Part shown: positions 6,371-12,400 of the stretch, piece after piece | Layout: each line of letters starts with the position of its first letter | Position numbering within the stretch: position 1 is the stretch's first letter | Assembly: GCA_964623885.1 (NCBI GenBank) | Contig: CAZUVM010000183.1 | Location: 1 to 12,400 of the forward strand | Length of the DNA stretch: 12,400 nucleotides | Source of the DNA: CAZUVM01 sp964623885 | Lineage (GTDB): Bacteria > Verrucomicrobiota > Verrucomicrobiia > Limisphaerales > UBA8199 | Direction of reading: 5' to 3' | The notes under the pieces: model-generated | Seen by the model: the letters and a program-made list of their open reading frames with translations, nothing else | Database searches by the model: none | Told to the model about the DNA's origin: nothing | Made by a program: the position numbers and the translations under genes

Positions 6371-7714
6371 ATGAATACGAAGTCACAAATGTGCATCGTT
6401 CTCGGACTGGTACTCCTCGCATATTTTTCCCGGGCGGCAGTTGAATCAGGTCCTTCAACGAACAGCTCCGCTGCGCGCGGCCCGGCAGTAGGTGGCGCGC
6501 TGCCGCGGACCGATGCCAATGGCAACCCGCTCCGGCGGGCGCCCACAGGGCACGTCTCGAACTATGATGAGGCCAAAGTGGGGACCTACACACTCCCCGA
6601 CCCGCTAGTTCTCCAGAATGGTCAACCGGTGCGCACGGCCGACCAGTGGTTCAAACTGCGCCGGCCTGAGATCATCAAGCTTTACGAAACAGAAATCTAT
6701 GGTCGGGTTCCCGAACGCGCTCCCAAGGTAACCTTTTCCGTCGCCGAAACCGATCCGAACGCTCTTGAGGGCGCCGCTATACGGAAGCACGTCGTCGGCC
6801 GTCTTGGCGATAATCCTGAAGCGCCAACGATTAACGTTTTCCTTTACCTCCCGGCACGGGCTAAGGCTCCAGCGCCGGTGCTGCTCCATCTGACCTTTTC
6901 CGGGATCGACCCTGGAAACACAACTGCACCGTCCACGAAGTTGGGGCGCCCTCGACTGCTCGAAACCGGCCCACTGACCAATATCCTGGCCCGGGGATAT
7001 GGCTACGCCACGGTCCGATACACTGAATTCGAAGGTGATTCCGCCACCAACAATATCTCCCTTGCGCGAAAACTGGCATTGGCGCCCGGCCAAACCACAC
7101 CTGCCCCTGACGAGTGGGGCACCATCAGCGTTTGGGCTTGGGGCGCCGGCCGGGTTCTCGATTATTTGGAGACCGATCCGGCCGTGGATGCCAAACGAGT
7201 CGCGATTATCGGCCATTCGCGCCTCGGTAAGACGGCCCTCTGGGCCGGCGCGCATGACCCGCGTTTCGCCCTGGTCTTCTCCAGTTGTGCCGGCGAAATG
7301 GGTTCCGCGCTCGCGCGCCGGGATTACGGCGAAACGCTCGACGATATGGCAGCAAATTTTCCATGGCAGTTTGCCGGTAATTTCCAAAAGTATGCGGGCC
7401 ACTGGAACGACATGCCGGTGGACGCGCACATGGTCATCGCGCTCAGTGCGCCACGTCCGGTCTTTATCACCGGTGGCACCCAGGACCAATGGGCGGACCC
7501 GCGCGGCGAATTCCTGGCCGAGGTGGCGGCCGGGCCTGTTTACCGCCTGCTCGGCCAAAAGGATCTCGGAGAGAAAGAGGGACCTCCTCTCGACAAGCCG
7601 CTCATCGCAGGCGCGCTCGGGTTTCATTATCACACTGGCGGTCACGCAATTCTTCCGGCGGATTGGCAGGCGTTCCTCGATTTCGCCGAACGCTACCTAA
7701 AGCCGGTGCCCTGA
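6371..7714 (+). CDS. CE15-family glucuronoyl esterase-like secreted hydrolase
   Basis: The product is 447 residues. ATG 6371 follows a weak GAAGG (6362-6366), and a Sec signal peptide is visible at residues 1-23. CE15 α/β-hydrolases cleave the ester between lignin alcohols and 4-O-methyl-glucuronic acid on glucuronoxylan, outside the cytoplasm or cell. Diagnostic motifs: GHSRLGKTALWAGAHDPRF with nucleophile Ser283 and adjacent Arg284; AGEMGSALARRDYGET with Glu309; PVDAHMVIALSAPRPV; TQDQWADPRGEF with Asp372; GGHAILPADWQAFLDF with His425. The Ser-Asp-His spacing agrees with bacterial CE15 enzymes as I remember them. Both acidic positions used as the triad acid in this family appear occupied (Glu309 and Asp372). 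The length suits a single catalytic domain with no carbohydrate-binding module. The Asp-box gene follows after 102 bp on the same strand and may be co-transcribed. Some annotations would call it acetylxylan esterase; CE15 fits better. Confidence 0.92.
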   Translation: MNTKSQMCIVLGLVLLAYFSRAAVESGPSTNSSAARGPAVGGALPRTDANGNPLRRAPTGHVSNYDEAKVGTYTLPDPLVLQNGQPVRTADQWFKLRRPEIIKLYETEIYGRVPERAPKVTFSVAETDPNALEGAAIRKHVVGRLGDNPEAPTINVFLYLPARAKAPAPVLLHLTFSGIDPGNTTAPSTKLGRPRLLETGPLTNILARGYGYATVRYTEFEGDSATNNISLARKLALAPGQTTPAPDEWGTISVWAWGAGRVLDYLETDPAVDAKRVAIIGHSRLGKTALWAGAHDPRFALVFSSCAGEMGSALARRDYGETLDDMAANFPWQFAGNFQKYAGHWNDMPVDAHMVIALSAPRPVFITGGTQDQWADPRGEFLAEVAAGPVYRLLGQKDLGEKEGPPLDKPLIAGALGFHYHTGGHAILPADWQAFLDFAERYLKPVP

Positions 7715-7816
7715 TCATGTTTCTCGAACCTCTGGAAGCGCCGGCATCTTCGCTTCTCATTCCTTTTGTAGCATGTTAAATAAGCGTGCCTATCCCAGTA
7801 TGCCAAACATCTTCTG

Positions 7817-8984
7817 ATGATGACCCGAAGACAATTTCTACGCTTGTCCACTGCAGCTTCTACCGTGGCCTTGGTGAGTATTTCGCGGGCTCAACCAGCA
7901 ACACCACAAATCGAGGTTCTTGACCGGCGTGTCATTAGCCCTGAGCCGCAGTACTATCACGGCTGGCCAACTCTGGCGCGACGCCGGAACGGTCAATTGG
8001 TGCTGGTCTATTCCGGCGGACGCGAACAGCACGTCTGTCCGTTTGGCCGCGTTGAGCTCATGGTTTCGGCCAACGATGGCAACGGTTGGAGCTGGCCTCA
8101 GGTGGTGTTCGACAGTCCGCTCGATGACCGTGACGCAGGTGTTTTGGCCACTGCCAAAGATTCGCTCCTGGTGACGACGTTCACCTCGCTCGCCTACGAA
8201 GCGGTTCTGAAACAAGCTCTCGAAAAGAAAACCGATGAAAAAGGCGCGTGGCCGGCGGAACGCTTGAGTTCATGGCAGGCGGCCCGGGACCGCCTCACGC
8301 CAGAACAACGCCAAGCCTGTCTGGGACAGTGGATGCTGCGCTCCATCGATGGCGGCCTGAGTTGGTCGGCGCGCTACAGGACACCCCGTGAATGGCCCGC
8401 ATGGCCCAATTCAACTCGCCGACGGTCGGCTGCTCTATGCGGGCAAGGAATTGTGGACGCGCGCCGAGCGCGTCGGTGTTTGCGAGTCGCGGGATGACGG
8501 GCAGACCTGGCAGTGGCTGGCCGAAATCCCGGCGCGTCCGCACGACGACCCAAGGAAATACCACGAACTCCACGCTGTCGAAACCGGCGAGCGACTGCTG
8601 GTGCATATCCGCAACGAAAACAAAGATGAGTCCGGTGAAACTCTTCAAACTGAATCCAGCGACGACGGCAAAACCTGGTCCGTCCCGCGTAGTATCGGCG
8701 TTTGGGGTTTGCCCAGTTTCCTGCTGCGACTGCGCAGCGGCCACTTGCTCATGACTTATGGATACCGCCGTTCACCTTTCGGCAATCAGGCCCGCCTTAG
8801 CCAGGACCATGGAAACTCCTGGTCCAACCCGTTAACCATTTCTTCCGACGGCTCCAGCGTCGACTTGGGTTATCCAAGCACTGTCGAACTGGAAGATCGC
8901 ACGCTATTGACTGTCTGGTACGAACGGTTGTCCGATTCCCCGCGCGCCGTTTTGCGCCAGGCGCATTGGCGGTTAGTGACCTGA
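7817..8984 (+). pseudogene. Tat-exported sialidase-fold (BNR/Asp-box) protein split by a one-base frameshift
   Basis: Two overlapping frames carry one protein: the N-terminal half in the 7817 frame and the C-terminal half in the frame running from 8388 to TGA 8982-8984. Joining ...SARYRTP to VNGPHGPIQLADG by removing one C from CCCC (8384-8387) restores about 388 residues. Without the correction the first frame ends at 8497. The N-terminus RRQFLRLSTAAS is a twin-arginine signal. Five Asp boxes mark a six-bladed sialidase propeller: SANDGNGW, SIDGGLSW, SRDDGQTW, SSDDGKTW and SQDHGNSW. The usual sialidase (F/Y)RIP motif, which holds the first catalytic Arg, is replaced by HGWPTL at residues 48-53. 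The true substrate may therefore not be sialic acid. Both halves look well preserved, so the break is either recent or a sequencing error in a homopolymer. It follows the CE15 gene, suggesting a shared role in polysaccharide use. Confidence 0.85.
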
Positions 8985-8993
8985 TACACCACC

Positions 8994-9227
8994 TCAGGGA
9001 TAAGCCAGCCGGTAAAACACATTCGAATTCGCTCTGTTGATCGGCAGCACTACTTGATTCGTCGAGCTTGTCCCGAAAACATTGAACCACAATCCCGTTG
9101 CCAGGACACCAACTGCGTTGGACTCCAGCCGGCAACCCACTTAATTGGACGGCCAGCCAAGCAAGAGCCCGCTGCTTGACGTGGAAAACGACATCGTCGT
9201 GGGCACCTCCGTGCTCACCCATTGAAA
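8994..9227 (-). pseudogene. Decayed C-terminal tail of a secreted verrucomicrobial-type protein
   Basis: Minus-strand translation ending at TGA 8994-8996 gives a recognisable β-rich C-terminal tail: PTTMSFSTSSSGLLLGWPSN, an in-frame TAA at 9141-9143, then VGCRLESN, WFNVFGTSSTNQVVLPI and finally VFYRLAYP. I recall this pattern (LxWP...GwrLq...W..V.Gs..TNqv..Pi....FYRLvYP) closing many large secreted proteins of Verrucomicrobia. Only about 77 codons survive. An in-frame TGA at 9228-9230 bounds the fragment upstream, and no protein body is attached. It sits in the 331-bp gap between the Asp-box gene and the stop of the NHL gene, on the same strand as the NHL gene. It is probably the relic of a deleted gene. 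The rest of that gap (9231-9315) holds nothing I can assign. Confidence 0.6.
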
Positions 9228-9315
9228 TCAGCCGCCAGAACCATGAGTGCCCTATCAAGCATTTGCTCCCCGTGAGTCAAAGCTGTAGCGCCAGGCTCTC
9301 AGGCCGTTTGTTGGT

Positions 9316-12300
9316 TTATTGAATCTGGACCCGGAAAAACTTCGTTGTGCCGTTGGCCGGAGGCGTATAAGGCGCGGCCGGATGGCCGGGCACGGGTGTG
9401 TAGGGGCCTGACGCGGCATCTGCTTGCAGCAGGGTTCCGGTGGACCAGGTGAGCATGACGTTTCCGTTCGAGCGTTGGATCTTGAGGGTCACTGGGCCCG
9501 CAGTCTGAGCCACATTAAAAAGATCCTGGATTTGAGGTCCAGTCAATGAATATGGGAACACAGCGACCTCATCGATAGCGCCATTGAAGGTGCGGCCTGG
9601 ATCATTGAGCGCATCGTTGCCAATCCGCCAATTATTCAGGAACACCTGAGCCGTATGAGGAATGCCATTAGTCGCGGAACTAAGCCCGTTCGTATTGTCG
9701 ACGTAGAGAATGCATTTGTCAGGATAGATTACCATGGAGACGAGCGACCAGGTATTGGAAGGAATGACCAGGCCGGAGACAAAAGTCCAGGTGGTATTGT
9801 TATTCCATGTTTCGGCGAGCATCTGCTGATCGTTATAGCTCATGCCGCCGGTTTGGGGTCCGTCGGTTGAACCGTTGCGGGTCATCAGAATTCCCGCCCA
9901 ACTGTCTTGCAAGCCGACCGGATAAAGCCAGGCTGTAAAAGATACGTTGCTGAGCCCCAGGCTGCCGAACGGAACTGAAACATAAGAACCTGCATTTGTA
10001 TGCGCGAGGCCGACGCCGGTGTTGTTGGATTCGAAGCCCGGAAAAGGAGGGTTGTCTGGTCCTGGAACGCCCATGATGGCTGCGGCAGCATAGGTGCCAT
10101 TAAATCCGCCCGAGTAATCATAGGCCGTTGTGCCGTTGGTCTCGTTCAGGCGCCAATAAGCCAAAGGATTGTAGGCAATAACCTTTGCCGCGTAAGAACC
10201 GAATGCTGGCGCAGGTCCTACGGTAACTATGGCTACAGCGCTGGTGACTGAGCCACTCGCATTGGTGATCACCACATCATAGTTACCAGAGTTAGCCACA
10301 GCCAGATTTGTGATCGATAGGGTCGGGGTACTGCTGCCGTAAAGGTTGCCTACATCATGGAGGGGCACACCATTGGTCCGCCATTGATAATAAAGTGTCG
10401 GTGTGCCAAAAACCGAAACAGTTAGCTGTTTATTCAGTCCGGCATAAAAAATTCCTCCCGTCGGGTTCAACGTGATGACTGGGGCGAGGTTACCCTGGGT
10501 GACGGGTATTTGCTGGCCCAGGAGCAGCAGGTTGCCAGTTCGCGCGCTAGCAGCGGTTGAAAAGGCGAAGTCGACGGCGCCGTTGGTGATGCCAGGAATG
10601 GTTAGCCATGGCTGATCGCTTGAGGGCGCAAAGGGCGGCAGGAGGTCTTCATTTGATGGCAAAACCGGCGGCAGCACATCCTGGGCGGCGGCCAAGCCTT
10701 CGAACCTGGGCGTAGGGTCTACAAATGCACGAGGGACTTCATAAATCAGCGAATCATAGGCATCGGCAAAGAACAGATTGTCATTGCCATCGACGGCCAC
10801 GCCGATGGTGCCGCCGGCGAGGGTGCTGACGGTGTGGGTGGCGGCCGTCCATTTATAGGTTGTACTGGAATAATCGGCGACATAAACGTTGCCGCTGCCA
10901 TCCACCGCCACGCCGTGAGGCTCGTTGAAGTGTTCCGCAAAAAGCGTTGTGACGGTGTTGTTAATAGCCGACCACTCTTGCACCAATCCCGTACCCGACT
11001 CCACCCAGTAAACGTTGCCGGCGGCATCGACTGCGACACCGGTTGGCCGCGACCCCGGATTGCTGTAGATCGTGACCAAGCTATTGTTTGCCGGTAACCA
11101 CTTCTTGACGGAGTCATGGCCGCTATCACCTATGTAAACGTTGTTCGCGCTATCCACCGCGACGCCATAGGGGGTGCTTAACCCGGTGACAACAGTGGTG
11201 ACATTGCTCGTCGCCGGCGACCATTCCTTGAGCACGTTGTTGTCGGTATCGGCAATGTACACGTTGCCCATACCATCCACCGCCAGGGCATAAGGTAGAT
11301 TGAATCCCGTCGAGCCCAACACCGTGAGTTGGTTGTTGGCCGGGCTCCAGACCTTGACGGCGTTATTGTAAGTATCGCAGTAGTAAACGTTGCCTATGGC
11401 ATCGAGCGCGATGCCGCACGGGGCGCCGTTTCCCCAACTGGCATCGGTGAGCGTTGTCACCGGACTGACCGGGACATAGCTGGCACCGGCCTGGGTCACA
11501 GTCAAAGTTAGGCCTCCAATCATAATCGTGCCTGACCGGGTTGGGCCCGTATTGGCATCGTAACTGAAGACGACATTTCCGGCGCCGACGCCGGAAGCGG
11601 GCACATGCAGCCAGGCAGCGCCGGCGACGGCATTCAATGGCCGATTAGCCGGAATTATCCCGAGCACGAACGAATCGGAACCGGCGGCTGGTCCTTCTGT
11701 GAGGTTGGTTGTTCCCAGCCACGCATTGGTTCCCTGGCTGACGACGATATTTTGGCCCAGGAGAAGCAGGTCGCCAGATCGCGCGGTGGTAGCGGCTGAA
11801 AAGGTGAATGCGACGGCGCCGTTGTTGATGCCGTTGATGGCCAACCACGGCTGATCGGTTGAAGGCGCAAAGGGCGGCAGGAGGTCTTCATTCGAGGGCA
11901 AAACCGGCGACAGCACATCCTGACCGGAGGACAAGCCCTCGAACCTGGGCGTAGGGTCCACAAATGCGCGAGGTACTTCATAAATCAGCGAGTCATAGGC
12001 ATCGGCAAAGAACAGATTGCCATTGCCATCGACGGCGACGCCGATGGGCCCACCGTTAATGGCGCTGACGGTGTGGGTGGCCGCTGTCCATTTATAGGTT
12101 GTACTGGAGTAATCGGCGACATAGACATTGCCGCTGCCATCCACCGCCACGCCGTGAGGTTCGTTGAACGGCTCCGTGAAAAGCGTGGTAATGGTGTTGT
12201 TGGCCGGCGACCACTTTTGCACCAACCTAGTACCCGATTCCACCCAGTAAACGTTGCCAACAGCATCCACTGCGACGCCTGTCGGACGTGATCCCGGACT

Positions 12301-12400
12301 ACTGTAGATGGTGACCATGCCATTGCTGGCCGGGAACCACTTCTTGATCGAATCGTGGCCGCTATCGGCGATGTAAACGTTGTTCGCGCTATCCACCGCG
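9316..12400 (-). CDS. Giant secreted NHL-propeller / BACON-like / Ig / LamG protein (5' part off the right edge)
   Basis: The frame is open from the right edge to TAA 9316-9318, giving 1,028 visible codons. The first in-window GTG (12394-12396) is an internal valine, not a start. Order from N to C: the last four NHL blades of one propeller (GVAVDGSGNVYVADY type, ~11960-12400); a BACON-like domain starting DQPWLAING (~11720-11850); a second BACON-like domain (~11470-11690, ending GGLTLTVTQAG); a complete six-blade NHL propeller (~10720-11440); another DQPWL BACON-like domain (~10490-10620); an Ig-like domain (~10210-10490, YYQWRTNGVPL...SGNYDVVITNASG); a LamG/concanavalin-type jelly roll (~9530-10200, YWRLNETNG to WRIGNDAL...GAIDEVAVF). 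The C-terminal tail (~9319-9510) is VMLTWSTGTLLQADAASGPY and ends KFFRVQIQ. NHL propellers and LamG domains bind proteins or glycans, so a cell-surface or extracellular adhesive role is inferred. No catalytic domain is visible. Confidence 0.9.
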   Translation of the reverse strand, partial: AVDSANNVYIADSGHDSIKKWFPASNGMVTIYSSPGSRPTGVAVDAVGNVYWVESGTRLVQKWSPANNTITTLFTEPFNEPHGVAVDGSGNVYVADYSSTTYKWTAATHTVSAINGGPIGVAVDGNGNLFFADAYDSLIYEVPRAFVDPTPRFEGLSSGQDVLSPVLPSNEDLLPPFAPSTDQPWLAINGINNGAVAFTFSAATTARSGDLLLLGQNIVVSQGTNAWLGTTNLTEGPAAGSDSFVLGIIPANRPLNAVAGAAWLHVPASGVGAGNVVFSYDANTGPTRSGTIMIGGLTLTVTQAGASYVPVSPVTTLTDASWGNGAPCGIALDAIGNVYYCDTYNNAVKVWSPANNQLTVLGSTGFNLPYALAVDGMGNVYIADTDNNVLKEWSPATSNVTTVVTGLSTPYGVAVDSANNVYIGDSGHDSVKKWLPANNSLVTIYSNPGSRPTGVAVDAAGNVYWVESGTGLVQEWSAINNTVTTLFAEHFNEPHGVAVDGSGNVYVADYSSTTYKWTAATHTVSTLAGGTIGVAVDGNDNLFFADAYDSLIYEVPRAFVDPTPRFEGLAAAQDVLPPVLPSNEDLLPPFAPSSDQPWLTIPGITNGAVDFAFSTAASARTGNLLLLGQQIPVTQGNLAPVITLNPTGGIFYAGLNKQLTVSVFGTPTLYYQWRTNGVPLHDVGNLYGSSTPTLSITNLAVANSGNYDVVITNASGSVTSAVAIVTVGPAPAFGSYAAKVIAYNPLAYWRLNETNGTTAYDYSGGFNGTYAAAAIMGVPGPDNPPFPGFESNNTGVGLAHTNAGSYVSVPFGSLGLSNVSFTAWLYPVGLQDSWAGILMTRNGSTDGPQTGGMSYNDQQMLAETWNNNTTWTFVSGLVIPSNTWSLVSMVIYPDKCILYVDNTNGLSSATNGIPHTAQVFLNNWRIGNDALNDPGRTFNGAIDEVAVFPYSLTGPQIQDLFNVAQTAGPVTLKIQRSNGNVMLTWSTGTLLQADAASGPYTPVPGHPAAPYTPPANGTTKFFRVQIQ
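10502..12400. repeat. 1,239-bp in-frame direct repeat inside the NHL/BACON gene
   Basis: Sequence from 11741 to 12400 matches 10502-11161 at a constant offset of 1,239 bp (413 codons) with no indels seen. Examples are GAGGTCTTCATT at 10642 and 11881, and TTGTTCGCGCTATCCACCGC at 11141 and 12380. One full unit is thus 10502-11740 (a six-blade NHL propeller plus two BACON-like segments), and the second unit runs off the right edge. The copies differ by scattered substitutions, many silent, so the duplication is not brand new. Similarity ends abruptly to the left of about 10500, where the Ig domain begins. Confidence 0.85.

Noticed and set aside
6605..7645. A 346-codon open frame antisense to the CE15 gene
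   Set aside because: The plus-strand frame carries all CE15 motifs; the antisense frame has no recognisable domain and looks like a codon-bias shadow.
12394..12396. GTG as translation start of the NHL/BACON protein
   Set aside because: It corresponds to an internal valine of an NHL blade (same position as VDSANNVYIGD in the other repeat copy), and the frame stays open to the edge.

Overview
The window looks like accessory, secretome-rich chromosome from a soil-type member of the Verrucomicrobiota, perhaps the Pedosphaera/Limisphaera side. This rests on remembered families rather than any search. It holds a C39-peptidase/RHS surface protein, a stand-alone AraC-type DNA-binding domain, an NHL-propeller/BACON-like giant protein, a CE15 esterase and a Tat-exported Asp-box protein. 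Extracellular proteins end in a β-rich tail with an FFR or FYRL motif. I saw no rRNA, tRNA, CRISPR array or recognisable transposase.

Layout. Positions 1-2997 (minus) encode the first 999 residues of a secreted C39-peptidase/RHS-repeat protein whose C-terminus lies off the left edge. Just upstream on the same strand (3106-3471) is a small AraC-type regulator. A gap of about 500 bp carries an AT-rich array of AATCC motifs every 9 nt and several short inverted repeats. It is followed by a plus-strand pair: a small helix-turn-helix protein (3998-4408) and an unrecognised Arg-rich protein (4651-5289). The space between these two is filled by two palindromic repeat elements. An xdhC-like molybdoenzyme maturation gene (5295-6251, minus) converges on that pair.

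Divergent from xdhC is a carbohydrate-active gene pair on the plus strand. The first is a CE15 glucuronoyl-esterase-like enzyme (6371-7714). The second is a Tat-exported five-Asp-box sialidase-fold protein (7817-8984), split by one extra C in a CCCC run at 8384-8387. Next is a decayed minus-strand remnant of the C-terminal tail of another secreted protein (8994-9227).

The right quarter (9316-12400, minus) is the C-terminal 1,028 codons of a giant multidomain secreted protein. In N-to-C order it has NHL propeller blades, BACON-like domains, a full six-bladed NHL propeller, another BACON-like domain, an Ig-like domain, a LamG-type jelly roll and the C-terminal tail. A 1,239-bp in-frame direct repeat explains much of this architecture. 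Its N-terminus is off the right edge.

The genes do not form one pathway. The clearest functional themes are export and polysaccharide or surface interaction (CE15, Asp-box protein, NHL/LamG protein, RHS protein). The xdhC gene is an orphan here, with no molybdenum hydroxylase subunit in view. The observations most worth following are the C39/RHS fusion beside a lone AraC domain, the HTH/Arg-rich gene pair bounded by palindromic repeats, and the 1,239-bp modular duplication.
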